Shown here piece after piece: positions 1 to 13,600 of a stretch of DNA of 64,000 bases (position 1 is the stretch's first letter; each line of letters begins with the position of its first letter). The DNA lies in contig NW_002060958.1 in the NCBI RefSeq assembly GCF_000150275.1, positions 265,782 through 329,781 of the forward strand. The letters are read 5' to 3'. The position numbers and the translations under genes were made by a program. The notes below the pieces were generated by a model, which had not been told where the DNA came from, ran no database searches, and saw only the letters and a program-made list of their open reading frames with translations. The DNA is from Trichoplax adhaerens. Lineage: Eukaryota > Placozoa > Uniplacotomia > Trichoplacea > Trichoplacidae.

Positions 1-996
1 CAATCTGCATGAACACCGTAAACATATGGGCAAGTGCGCCTAATTGAAGGCTTAATTTTAAACTGCGTTTCTTGTTGTATGAAAGTGTCAGTGATTCACT
101 TTTACGCTTCATTAAAGGTTTATTTCAACTATGTTTCTTATTGCATCGAAGTGCAATCGTTTAAAGTTGCGACAAGCAGTTTGGACAAGGGGTTTTAATT
201 GAAAGCTTATTTTAATCTATGTTTCTTGCGTATCGAAGTTGAGTAGCTCGCAGTGGCAGACTTGCAGTAAGCCGCTTCTTTCTCCTTTACTCTATCCTAC
301 AGCTTAATAAGTCACTATCTGTACTATATTCACTGTCAGAGAGTAGTTGGAACTGCCATTTCAGTTTGCGTAAAACTCTTTTGATAGTTCCTATATAAAA
401 ATCATGAATTAGAATAGTAAGACTGGAAAATTTATAGTAGTAGTCCGTAGTAGAGCAGTTGCCAGCACATTGCTAATGCGAGTATCGGGTAAAGATACAT
501 ACGAAAGTTAGTTTAGCTTTCAGCTTATAATGCTGGTCAGTAAACACTGCACAGGTATGTCAGGATCTCTAATATATTATATTATACACGGTTAGTTTGC
601 TGCTGCTTAAAGTAGCAGAGGTGCAGTTTTCCTAGTTTCATGTTATTTCTTAAAAGAGAAATTACTTTCAATTGCCTAATTATATAATTATTCAATTTCT
701 CTTTTGAAGATACGTGAGTCATTTCTGGGGAAATATTGTCGAACATAATTTACAAAATTGTGATGATTTCAAGTCCATTGCGGTAGTAATGTGCGTAGAA
801 AGTGTAGATATAATATTAAAAAAGCGCTAAGCGACGTGGAATAGTCGGCCTGTTTTATAAAGCAACTATAGATGATGGCCGATATGATGAAAATACAGAG
901 TCTGAAAGTATGTTGTCGATATATCATGGCACTTGTTGTTTATAGAACGATTAGCGCTCAACCAGTCTCCGTCATCAGTACATAGAGACTGATAGC
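1..996. other. Non-coding left flank
   Basis: No open frame with family resemblance or splice-consistent exon was seen on either strand. The stretch is AT-rich, with two loosely similar segments near 40-130 and 190-240 (a shared 'cttattttaa..ctatgtttctt' theme). It could be intergenic or intronic sequence of a gene lying to the left. Confidence 0.5.
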
Positions 997-1925
997 TCTT
1001 CATATCCTCAGTGTACTACATCTCAAAGCCTACAAGTCTGGAAGTACATCGTCTATTTCCATTAATTAATTATGAATTTGCAGTTAATTAAGCTTAATGG
1101 CAAGCACTTTGCCATCCATCGATCAAGATTGAACATGGCTAGCATTTCGTCATGTTCGTTGCTTGCTGCCATTTCCATCCGTCCGTGCGTAATATCCCTT
1201 GACTACTGACTAGGTATCATATCTCTTCATATCCTCAGTGTACTAACTGTATCTCTAAGCCGATAAGTCCGGAAGCACACTATTTATTGACGTTAATTAA
1301 TTATGAATTTGTAGTTAATTTAATTAAGCTTAATGGCAAGCACTTTGATATCCATTGATCAAGATTGAACATGCCCTGACATGGCTAGCATTTCGTCATG
1401 TTCGTTGCTTCCGGCCATTTCCATCCGTTCGTGGGTAATGTCCCTTAACCACTGACTAGGTATCATATCTCTTCATATCCTTAGTGTACTACATCTCTAA
1501 GCCTACAAGTCTGGAAGTACACTGTTTATTTCCATTAATTAATTATGAATTTGCAGTTAATTTAATTTATGGCAAGCACTTTGCCTTCCATTGATCAAGT
1601 TTGAAGATGGCTTAACATAGCTAGCATTTCGTCATGTTCGTTGCTTGCTGCCATTTCCATCCGTCCGTACGTAATGTCCCTTGACTAGGTATCATATCTC
1701 TTCATATCCTCAGTGTACTACATCTCTAAGCCTACAAGTCTGGAAGTACACTGTTTATTTCCATTAATTAATTATGAAGTTGCAGTTAATTTAATTAAGC
1801 TTAATGGCAAGCACTTTGCCGTCCATTGATCAAGATTGAACATGGCCTGACATGGCTAGCATTTCGTCATGTTTGTTGCTTGCTGTTATTTCCATCCGTC
1901 CGTACGCAATGTCCCTTGACTAGGA
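997..1925. repeat. Four-copy tandem repeat, unit about 230 bp
   Basis: Four head-to-tail units start at 997, 1224, 1470 and 1699 and measure 227, 246, 229 and 227 bp. Each opens with 'tcttcatatcctcagtgtac' or a close variant. Each contains an AT-rich 'ttaattaattatgaa' core, then 'ggcaagcactttg', then 'tagcatttcgtcatgtt', and closes with 'tcccttgac..tagg'. The longer second unit carries small insertions ('catgccctgacatggc', 'ccactgactagg'). No open frame runs through the units, so this looks like non-coding satellite-type DNA, ending about 320 bp before the start of the drebrin-like gene. Confidence 0.9.
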
Positions 1926-2020
1926 AAGTGTCAGGGAAATATAGCCACTCGCCAGTCACGACAGCTATTTGTATGGATGAGAACCATTGAAAGCGTACTT
2001 TAATAGCCAGTTTTCACTTT

Positions 2021-2085
2021 GTACAGTACAAGTACTCTAGCTACAGTGGAGAGATCCTCGACTTTACAGTACAATACACTGTAAT
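2021..2085. repeat. GTACAGTAC-type palindromic motifs upstream of the drebrin-like gene
   Basis: Motifs 'gtacagtac' (2021-2029) and 'ttacagtacaatacactgta' (2064-2083) lie 160-230 bp upstream of the drebrin-like start codon. The same self-complementary motif family appears near the 5' ends of several other genes in this window. A regulatory role is only inferred. Confidence 0.45.
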
Positions 2086-2245
2086 TGGAAGCCTAGAGTA
2101 ACTCCAGTTCCTCTATCGCATCCCCATTTGGATATTTTCAGGCCATTTCACACCCATTTCCATCCTCTTCAACTCCTTTCCGACAAATTGGATTGGCATC
2201 GATTGAGTTTATTGGATCATCAAGGATTAAAAATTCATTGTCAGC

Positions 2246-4757
2246 ATGTCGATCGATCTGAATACGAATAAAAAACAGCTTTTAGATGCTTGGAAAGCAG
2301 TTTGTGATAACGAGAACGGTGTGAACTGGGCGCTATTTGGTTATGAGGGCAAAAGTCATGTTTTGAAAGTGGTGGAAACAAGTGATGGCGATTTGCAAGA
2401 CTTGATCGAAGAATTGAATGGAAGTAAAATTATGTACGCATTCTGTCGTGTTATTGATCCAAATACAAAATTACCCAAGTTTGTTTTAATCAATTGGTCT
2501 GGAGATGGTGTACCAACTACGGTTCGAGGGACATGTTCCAATCACGTACGATATGTTACGGAATTTTTTCGAGGTGCTCACTTAGTCATCAATGCACGCT
2601 CGGAAGACGATGTTGATCCTGACAGCGTTATTGATAAAGTATCCAAATCTTCTGGTTCGAATTACAGCTTTCACAAAGAGTCTCATAAGCCTGTAGCACC
2701 TATAGAACCTGTCGGGACAAATTATCAACCGGCTAGGGTAACCTTAAATCAAGATATCAATATTCAAAAACGTGATCACTTTTGGCAAAAAATACAAGAC
2801 GAAGAGAAACAACGTTCGAAAAATGAAGAAGCCAACGCTGCTTCAAAACGAGCTCAATATGAAAAGGAAATAAAAGAGAGAGAGGTATTATCGTTGAATT
2901 TTTTCCATATCATTAATCCATCAAATTTGTAGGTAAAACCAACCATGATGACATTTCCATAATCATAAATTACTTATGATAATTGTTAGGCTCGAGAAGC
3001 TCTTGAACGAGAAAAGCGACTTCAAGAGAAACAGAGAGCTATTGGTAGGCCAGTGGATAGAACGATGCCTTTACGGGCAGAAGCGGCTAAACTTAGTCAG
3101 CTAGGCAAAGAATTTCATCAGCGAGAAATGCAACAAGCAGCAAGCGGCAAACGTAATGTTACTCCATCATTACGTGATGAAGCTACCAAGTTAATTTCCA
3201 GTTCTGCATCCAAACCCTCGTCAGATCAGGAAGTTATTACCAGTACCGCCGAAAGTAAAGCTGAGGAAGCTGCTAGATTAATCAGAGCTGGTCGAGCGTT
3301 TCATGAACAAGATCAACAAGCTTTACAAACCAGTAAAGCTACTGAATCATCGCTACGTGATGAAGCTACTGCCTTGATTAAAAGAGGCATTGCGGAGAGG
3401 CATAGTCAAGATCATGGTCAAGTAAGGGTTAGAAGTGAAAGTAAAGCAGAAGAAGCCGCTAGATTAGTTCGTGCTGGTAGGACTTTTCATGATCAGGAAG
3501 AAGTAGAACGACATCATGAGGTTTGTACGACTATTTTTGTACAAAATATAAATACTGACCCAAAACCACAGTATTGGCATATAAACGATAGAAACAACAT
3601 CGTTTTCGTAACACTAAGTATTGTTATTCTATGAATTTCCTTTTCGATAAGTAATGATAGCAATAATTTTACCGTTGTAATTGAAATTTAGTAGCCCTCT
3701 TTAATGTACAATGGGTGTTTTACTTCTAAGGCTTCAACTAACAGAACGAACAGGATGAATGATGCTGAAATACTGATTCAACAAAGTCGACAGCAGCAAC
3801 GTAAAGAAGTGTCGTCTGAACAGAGTAATCAGCCTTCAGAACCTGATAGAGTAGCAGAAGCTGCAGCGTTAGTTCGTCAAAGTAAACAAGAACGTACCTT
3901 TGAGCAAACAACTGCTACTAGTCAACACTATGTAGAGGAATCTTACCAACAGGTTTGACTTGAGCATGTAAATTGTAGCGCATAAATAACACAATATGAC
4001 GCTGTAACATTCCAATATTTTTACCGCTGCCGGTTTTTTGTCAACCCCCAGCCCGAACCTGTACAGCAGCAAGTTACGATTCCAGACCAAACCACCAAAG
4101 ATGAACAGTATCGCCAAGACAACTATCAGGAGGTATCAGTTGGATAGATATTTCGAATGAATGCTAAATTTTACAGTAATTAATATCTGATTAATTTCTT
4201 TTTAACACACTTACTAAAATCTGCCTATCTAAAATGGATAGCCTGCGGTTGTACAGTATGAAAATACCTCTTATCCGGCAACAGATGACCAACAACAAGA
4301 AGCTAATCCTGCTGAGCAAAGTAGCCCGCCTCTTTCAGGAGTTCATGCAAAGGCGTTATACGACTATCAAGCAGGTTAATGACTTATTTTCTAAAGAATG
4401 AAGTTTATCAAAACCTCAGCGTTTTATAACTGTGCAATTTAAATCAATTCGTTGAAAGAAATTGCATAGTCTTTTACTTGAAGAATTCTTTTATCTAATA
4501 ACTTAGTGTGCATTAATACTATTCTGAGTCTGGTGAAGCTGTTTTCATTATGAAACATGATAGGTTTTTTAAGCATTGATCGATCACACTGTTCCATTAA
4601 AATATTTGTTATAGATGCTGCAGATGAGATATCTTTTCAACCTGGAGATATCATTTACGATATTGAAATGATCGACGAAGGCTGGTGGATTGGTTATACT
4701 AGCAACAGTGATAAGGGAATGTTTCCTGCAAATTATGTAGAATTAATAGAGAGTTAA
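2246..4757 (+). CDS. DBNL: Drebrin-like protein / Abp1 (ADF-H domain plus C-terminal SH3)
   Basis: Actin-binding adaptor linking F-actin to endocytosis. Six exons: 2246-2884, 2990-3520, 3731-3952, 4052-4132, 4242-4374, 4615-4757, all GT-AG and in phase, giving 582 residues. The ADF-H domain covers about residues 1-135 ([16 protein letters not shown] start; [20 protein letters not shown] inside), followed by a charged helical linker rich in Glu, Lys and Arg. The SH3 domain is about 529-582: it opens with ALYDYQA and ends [13 protein letters not shown], with the WW pair of the ligand groove present. The order ADF-H, coiled coil, SH3 is that of DBNL/Abp1; drebrin itself lacks the SH3. The linker has an odd three-fold internal repeat of about 61 residues (near 241, 301 and 363). 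The start ATG opens the conserved domain, so it is secure. The neighbour downstream is convergent. Confidence 0.94.
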
Positions 4758-7626
4758 TAGAGTATTGGTGTTTCCCAATTCACAAATTTTGCAAACTCAG
4801 TGGTAAATTGATTATAAAAATGTTGTAATAATGTTGTCATTAAATGATGACATAGACTGATTGAAGTTTTTGTGAGCCTGGGCCATATGCAGTAGGCAAC
4901 AATGGATACCATACGATAGCTCAATAATTAATTCTGTGCTTATGATGTTAGACACATAAACTATTTAAAATTACTAACGTTTGTACATTATGTTTGCATC
5001 TGTGACATTCCGGTATAAAATAAGTTTTAAAAATAGGGTTTGCGTTAAAATTGTAAAGTATTTTGATTTTTTTATCATATGAAATGTTTTCACAATAATA
5101 ATATTTGGTTTATACTTAACGTTGTTTTCGATTATGGGTTGTTTTTGGCTACAAAGATTCTTATAAACTCTTACAGCACTTACCAACTGTAAACGTTACA
5201 GTTTTATGTGATGGAACTATTGTTGTGACTTTATAAACCATGCAATAAAAAAATTTAACGAATAGTGAAGTGGAAGAAAGGTCTTACGATATAGCCTTGT
5301 TTAGTAACTTAAAATGGTAAAATGTGGTATATTTTAATGTGACGGTAATGCATAACTTTATTTGGCGTTTTGCTTCAGTAAGTGATACGTAATTACATTA
5401 TAATATCATCAACAGTGTCTATGATGTTGAAAAGTTGTGATAAAGTGGAAGAAAGGGCTTACGATAGCGCATGATCTTGTTTAATAACTTAAAAAATCGT
5501 AAAATGTGGTATATTTGATTTGACAGTAATGCATAACTTTATTAGGCGTTTTGCTTCAGTAAGTGATATGTAATTACATTATAACGTCATCAACAGTGTC
5601 TATGACGTTGAAAAGTTGTAGTAAGTAAATTATTAACTTACAAAGCTTGCCTTCAGCCATGTGAATTTAAAGCATTTTTACAAGAATACATCCAATAAAT
5701 GAATCCCTATACTGCTATGATATTACAAGTCAGTCCTATTTTCTCACATTTGGCGCTTATTCAACTCGACAGTATTATTGCCCTTTGGTCAGGTGCTATG
5801 TCGTTACCATCAAAACTTGCAACACATAGAAAAACGGAACGATTATAGGAAATCTACTTTTAACTCACACAAAATATTCTCGATAGGAACTTTACTAGGA
5901 CGCAAAAAATACTTATTATCGTAACTTATAGTTAGTAATAACGATGCTAACTATAACAGTACATACACAAACTTTTGGATACATCGCTGATAAATATCGA
6001 TATAGAAATCGCGTTGAATACAAGTTTAGAGGGGATACTGCAACGAAATTTAATGTTAAGTTGTAGCCGTACAACAAACGATAACTCATTCCGCAATATG
6101 TATATGAAGTATAGGCTGTATAGCAAATAAAATACATTTGCGGTATAGTTTTAGTTAAAAGGTTCATATTTGTGTCATACGATGCTTACTTACTGGTATG
6201 CAGCGCAGGTACAAGAATACTCTGACATACTAGATATTGTATTGTTTATACTTTGTATAAGAGCAAGGCGTTTCTAAAATGAAATAGCGCCGAGAAATTA
6301 TTTTTAAAATTTCGATATATAATTTTTGCTAACCATGATTCTTATTGACCAATGTTTTGAGTATAACTTCATCCGTTCAGGTTGCAGACTGTAACTCCTG
6401 GTCGTAGATTGCACAAGTTTACCATTTGAAAATATCTATTCATATCGACTAAATAATGTTAAGATTAAACTTGAGGTAACAGGCGACTGTCCTTATCTTT
6501 ATATCACATGTAGCTTTATCTGATCTTACGCTATATTCTACTGGTTGGTCTAAGAGGACAGTATAAAGCTGATATTAATGCATTTACTGATTACCGAACT
6601 AGCATTGCTTACTAATCTCTAGATTAGGCGTTAACATAGGCACAAGAATACGAAATAGTCTTAAAGATCTTTATTACATTTGGGTTATGTTGGGAAAGAA
6701 TATAAACAGCTCAAGTTATATGGATAAAGTTCTAGATTAGATTTTGATGTGGGTCTTTAAACTCAAACGTACATATTAATATAAGTTTCTGAATAATAAC
6801 GAAGAGAAAACATTTAAATCATTTTAGTGTAAAATATCTAAATTAGGCAAGAGAAGTATATTACGGTAGTTTTTATAAACGAAAAGTTTCTCTCTTAACA
6901 TTTCGAAAATTATGCTATTAAAAAACTTGAATCTTTGTAGATTTGTCCTGTAGAAGTATGTAATTTAATGTCAAAACCATATATCCTCTAGATATCCACC
7001 TAATTATCAAGTTATGATTATTTATCGATACATTAGTTGTCGAGGGTAACGGTAAGAATGAAACTATTAAATGAAATAAACTGATATTTGTTTGATTGCT
7101 TCAATCAATTCGATAAGAAAAGAACTTCGTTATGTTCATAATGATATGAAAGGTTACAGGTCATCAATTTACATCTACATTTATGTGCCGCATATAGGCA
7201 TGTTCCTACTTTCACGTTATGATCATAATCTACTAAATAATACTACTATTATGTAATAAGTAAGTCAGGTTATTGAAGAGGACTAAAATTTCAAAATTTC
7301 TATTAACAAATCGATTTAGTAAATTTAGTATCTAAAACTAGAAGTGCATTGCAGATCTTGAATCGAACATCGAAAAGATTACGCATTATCGGTTATTCTT
7401 AAAATAAGAACAACTAAGTCATATACAAATGTTAAATAGTTCACAGCCAAATAGGTCTGAAAATGTATTCGAAGATATCTAACGAAGGATAATGCATCCG
7501 TGTATAAATTTCAGTTACTAGCTTAGTAATGAGTGAAGTAGACAGAAAAAAACTAGGTATGCACGTACTAGAAATCTTACAGAACGTAAGCATACAACTT
7601 TATGATGTAGGGCTATTAGTAGTCGG
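4758..7626. other. Convergent spacer between the drebrin-like and Rab11-FIP genes
   Basis: A 2.9 kb AT-rich stretch between two 3' ends. No splice-consistent coding exon was recognised. It contains the tandem duplication listed separately (5268-5619), and the two 3' UTRs presumably occupy its ends. No cluster of the GTAC palindromic motif is present. Confidence 0.6.
5268..5619. repeat. Tandem duplication, 2 x about 176 bp
   Basis: Units 5268-5442 and 5443-5619 share 'aagtggaagaaag', 'taaaatgtggtatatt', 'gcataactttatt', 'ggcgttttgcttcagtaagt' and 'catcaacagtgtctatga' in the same order. They differ by scattered substitutions and small indels. They lie in the convergent spacer and no gene is involved. 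Confidence 0.9.
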
Positions 7627-10600
7627 TTAAGAATCTTGATTTTCTTCTCGTAGACGTTGATGATGTCTAAGATTTGTTATCTCTAGTAGCGTTGGGTCTT
7701 TTTCCATGACAACAGCGAGCAAGCTATCCAGATATGTTCGCATCCTACTATTTGTATCTTCTTGTTGTTTTAAAGCTTCCATAAGCTATTTCATGAAAGA
7801 AAGATTATATCATTTTATAATCACTTCTTATTATCATTACATCTCTTTTAATACAGTGTGTTAAGTTAAGAAATGATTACTCGTAATAGAATACACGGCA
7901 ATTACATATCGTAGTACGGATAATTACAGTACAGAAGTAATAAAACCTATCATTTACGTAGTTGGCTGCTGTACTTACCTCATCTTTACTAGCAAATTCC
8001 AATTCTGCTGCCAGAGATTCTGCTGGCATATTATCATCTAAACTGACGCGCTGTAACTGGCCATCTAAATAAGTCTTTTGCATTCTACTGTTGGCTTCTC
8101 TCAACTTTTGAATGTCCTGTAAAAAGAATGATAGTGTTACAATTGCAACTCTACCGAAAATTATGCAATATGATGGTTCAATAATTCTTCAACCTGATAT
8201 TTGGCAAATAGTATCAATATCGACATAAAGTATCTTTCAGTTGCATATTGTATTTACATTCAACCCGATTTATTGCTGCAAGTAACCTATTACGATTGAA
8301 ACTCAACTCTATTTTTCTGTTTCGATTTGCAATACAATATTTCCTAATCAGCAAGGTTACTATTTTAAACTATATACAATTCTTGTAACTGGTAGGCCAT
8401 CACGAGGTATTAATTAATTTAAAAATATAAATACTTGTATAAATTATAATATAATTAAGGAGATATCTATAAGGAATTGTTTAGTTAGTACTTAAAGTAG
8501 AAAAAAATGTATGCAACGCATAAAACCCTACATGACAATTATTCTAAGACTAATATTCTTGATAGCATTGGATGATAAATTAAGCATATTAATGCTCGCC
8601 TAACATGGGAAGAGATCCATACAAAATTGTTCATGAACTTATAGTACCAAAAACTTAGCGTAGAGCTACTATAAGATTGTAATGTATGGAAATTAAGTTT
8701 TAGCTGCGTCTTACCCGTTGAAGCGATTTAATCTCATTCTGGTAACCACTCGTGTCTATAGCTACAAAATTCTTAGTCTCTAATGTTAATCTTTCGATTT
8801 CATCTTTAGCTTCATCATAATGTCGTTGCAGATTGTTATTTTCTTCTTGGGCCTCATGTAATACCTATGATATTTTTGATAACAGTACTCATTCTTAATA
8901 TTTAAACTTTATTGTTAAATTGTTAAACGTTCAAATGACGTATGCGCGATAATTCCTAACGACAGTATAGAGTCCGACTGCGTAACTGCTATTGACAGTG
9001 AGATCGTAAATTGACCTTCTACAATATGATTAAGTTACAATATTGCTAGTACTAACATAGTTATTAATTTCTAGACACATGAAGTAGTGTTTGATAAATA
9101 TCATAAATAGAATATTACAATATTATAAAAAGTCAGTCAAAGTAGCTAACACTATATCTAACGCTATATCTAGCAAATAACGTAGTTCGTTTCTAAATAT
9201 TATATCAAGTAGAAATATACATCGTATTTTAAAATTGCTATGAGAGTTCTACCTGCTTAAATACTTGTTGATCTTCTTCAATACATGTCTTCAGGTCCAC
9301 AATTTCTTTTTCTAGAGTCTTTACTGAATCTTCACTACGGTTAAATCGGAGTTGCAAATCATCGTTTTTTTCTTGTAATGAAGTAGCTTTCTGTCATAAT
9401 TATCCAAATATTAGTTGTTACAAAGTCTTCACTTAATCTAATTCTACCGTAAGGTCTATCTATAAGCTATCTTTAATTTTATGAGTTATTTCAAGGTGGA
9501 ATCTAATTTTCTTCATTCAATTCAAACTGATATTTATAATAACGGTCAATAATTGCACACTGTGTAACTTACCGCATGGTCTAGATCTTGTTGACCCTTC
9601 AGATAAGAAATTTCTTGAGCGTAATTTTTGCATTTCATATTTAGATCTTTAATCCTGCGGATGCAATTTATCATAATATGTCAAAAAGTATACTTAATCT
9701 GGAAAATACACTCTATTTACGTACTGGAGATGTAGGGACTCAATCTGTTTGTCTCTATCAGCCTCTAATCTTGTCTGCATGAAAGGTATAAAAACGTCAT
9801 AGTAATGAGCGATTATCAAGTTACATATGATAGTTTAGAAACTCAAAAGGTGAGAGAAATGATGAATGTAATTAGCAATTACTTATAATAGATTTGAGTT
9901 TAATATTGGTTTACTGGGAACGCTAGACACTTCTACTGCTATCTAGTACTGTGGTATACTTATATTCAATCTAATGATAAAGCAGGAATGACTTTAATAA
10001 TGCACTTACGACGTAAGCTTTATGCTTTTTCTTTTCTTCCGCAAGATCACTAGCATGAACAGTTCTGCTCTCACTTAGTTGTTCCTCCAGATAGTTACAC
10101 CGTTGTACAAATTGACTATTTTCAATTTTTGTACGCTTTAATGCTTCAGAGTGCGACGAACATTGTTTTTCAGTTTTCTCTAGCTGAGATGTAAGATGTA
10201 ATATCTACAACATTACGATAAATAAAGACATGCATGAAATTCTGATATGAAAATAATTATAGCTGCGGCTGATTTAGTAATCACGATTTATCTTTTTATC
10301 GAGAATAGTAGAGTTTAGCCCTCAGTATTTTGACGATTACTACGCAGATCTATAGACGCTCATAACCAAAATTTTAGAAGAACGTTTTGTATAGTAACTT
10401 TCAAATAGTTATCTTTTATCGTAGCTGAGTTGCAAACATTAGCTGTATATCAGGTAATCAATCCATGAATATTAAGAAATAATTTATAGTACGCATGATG
10501 TCATGAACTATTTAAGTGAGTACTAAAAACAGAAATACCAAATGATATACGTAACTATACCTGATCATTTAATTTATGTAAATATTCTGCGTTGTCGTCC

Positions 10601-13600
10601 GATGCCTGACTATCTGTACTGTTTTTTCTACTGAGATAAGAAGGAGTACCATTAACTTTTGCGCGGGTGAGTAGTTTCCTGTTAAGAATTTGATACAATA
10701 ATATTATATAACACTTAAATCTATCATTAATCTGTACAGGAAAAAGTGCGCAACATTAAAGTGTAATTTAAAGCTTATAATTGCAGTTCAATTGCATACA
10801 AAATTTTATAGCTAAAGCTCATCATCGGATATGACTACTTACACTCCTACCCTTCGTCCGGAAGGAGTTCGTACTAGTCTAAAAGTAGACAAAGATAAAT
10901 GTTACCAATGCGATAATAAAAGCCAGCTACGTAGCCAGGCATTATCAAGTAACGGTAAAAGGACATCTTTCCGATCATTACGACTACATTTATCGTAACA
11001 TTGACTTTAAGTTATAAACATGCAGTAGTGTATGGTTACCGAGCGGGGGTTAACTCCTTATCGGATTCTTCATCGATCATCATCGAATCGTCTTCACCCA
11101 TTCCGACAAAGCCCTCTTCATTTGTGCTTGCCGAGAGTAAACTACTATTTACGCCTTCCTTCTGATTTAATTCATCAGTAGTACTCGTATTTTGATTGTC
11201 AGCGTTAACTAAAGTTACTGATTCGTCTTTGGTATCGGTTACGGAATCTGTCGTGTCAGCAACGCTGACGTGCATTTCCTGACCATCAACGAGATCCTTT
11301 GTACCTGCCTATAAGTGTACGTTTTTGTAAACGTCAATAGTATACTTTTAAGTGCAATTATAAGAGCCATTGTTAAATATATATGGGAATAATGATTCTA
11401 TAGATGGCCTTGTTGTTAGTTGTAAAGCCATAATGATAGCTATATACGATACTTATCAAATTATTGATCTAGATGTTAATTTCACTTTTAATGGCTTATT
11501 AGTTTAAATTACAATTTATGATGCAATCATAATTTCTTCAATTAGATTTACTATGTAAAATTAGTCATAGGACGTAATCTTTAGATATTAATTAACTATA
11601 GTGCAAAGAACGATATAGTATCCATAGCAAACGAATAACTAGGATAATAGGCTATCAAATCGATAAATGAGTGCCTTTTAGGTCGAATATTAAATCTTAA
11701 CAGGTCATTAAATTGGCGTAATAAGTTTCAATTGTTGAAGCAGTGACTGATTCCAAAAAATATTTCTTAAATCTTAGTAGTCTAGCTACAATCGAATCGA
11801 ATAAACAGCACTCGAATTTACAGTACGAAATTGAACTACTTAAGAATTTACATCACCATATGAAAAGGTCTACATGTAAAATGGTTATTAAGGAATAAGA
11901 AGACAAAATTCCCGAGCGTTCTAAATGTAAAGTACTTATATTGAGATTCCTTACCAACTGATCCTGTTGTAATTGATGGTATTTTTCTAATGAATCAAGG
12001 ACATCTGGTGCAGGTTGGTAACCATTGCGACTATTTCCTAGTAATATGTAAACATAAGGAACAAAAGATAGCACAGATATCAATTAGTCATTCAAGGCAG
12101 TGGGAATTAATGCAATATAATTCGCAGATAAGAGATATAAAAGTGAAGTTAGACAAATAAAAAACAGATAATTTGTTATTCAAAGTCACAAGAATAAAGA
12201 TGAAAGGGGGTTTTGATTATATTTGCAATCTCACTTTATAAAACTTTCTGACAAATCAATTGCACTAAATGCCGACAATATATCAGACCCGGTACAGGCC
12301 ACAAACTAATAAATGATGAGACTGCAGTCTGGATATACAGTACTCGTATATTGAAATAACAGCATTCTTAATTTAATTTCAATTTTTACCATACACATAC
12401 TGTAGATAATACACTTAGATCCGATTTCAATGGTAAATTAATCAAAAATCAACTGACGCTTATTCTAAAGAAATCGTACCATTTATAATCTATAGAAGAC
12501 TATAACCAACCTGGTAATTTAGTACAGTATATCGAACATATCATTATCATTTACGTAATACCATGACATGACCATTTTTATTTCTTCTTTCTAATACTAT
12601 GAGCGCTATACATTGTACAATCTATAGTATATTATTAATTATTTGAAAGAACTAAAACATCCTAATATTCGTTTACATGAGGACTTGAATACTGGCCGTG
12701 ATAACATGAGGCTACTAAGAAATGCCTGTTTTTGAGCCGTACGTGAGCCAAAAATAAAATTTTGTCATATACGAAATCTCTAGCTATAGCGAAGTCATAT
12801 GTGCTTGTTAAAAACGATCAATATAATACGTAGTATTAGCGTTGCTTATCTAGATGTGAAGATTTAAGCACTCGAAAGTGACATAAAGAATAGAAACGGT
12901 TTCGATGCCAGTTGTAAGCATTGCTAGCTATATTATGATACCGTACTTTACCTGTAAAAACGCACTTAACACGTTCTTTAAATTCTTCATAATCAAATCT
13001 ACCGCGTCCTTCCGGATCTAAACTCCGAATGATTTCTTGTACCTCCTAAAATTTTAAAGGTTAAAGCGTTATAATACCAATTCTCATCAAAACGTATCAA
13101 TTATCTATCATCATACAATAAATCGCCATTTAGTGTGCATAGGTGAAATATACCAAGCGTCTCTGTTGTTACGTTTATAATATACACGTAAAAACGAGTA
13201 GCTGTATTGATTGATAATTATAATGTGACACTGACTTCCATTTGGAGATATTATTAAAAGTTTCGTATTTAAAAATTAAATTTATAGCTAGATTTCAATT
13301 CCGTCTCTTAAGAAAATGAGTAATTTTCTCCAGGCAAAGAATCTTTATAACGATACAACTAATGTACGATAAAAGGTAAAACAAGTCCTATTACATAATA
13401 TCTAGTACGCTGACTTTAGTTTCAGGATGCACTCAATTATGGCCATAAGCACAATCGAAATTAAAGCAAAAGTTTGGAGGATAGGTGAAATCTTACTTCT
13501 TATTAGTGAGAAAGTGTCCATTAAAGGGTATACGAGTAGGCCCATAACTATCCAAGCAAACAACGAATGAATCAAGTTTATGAAGATATTAACTTGACGT

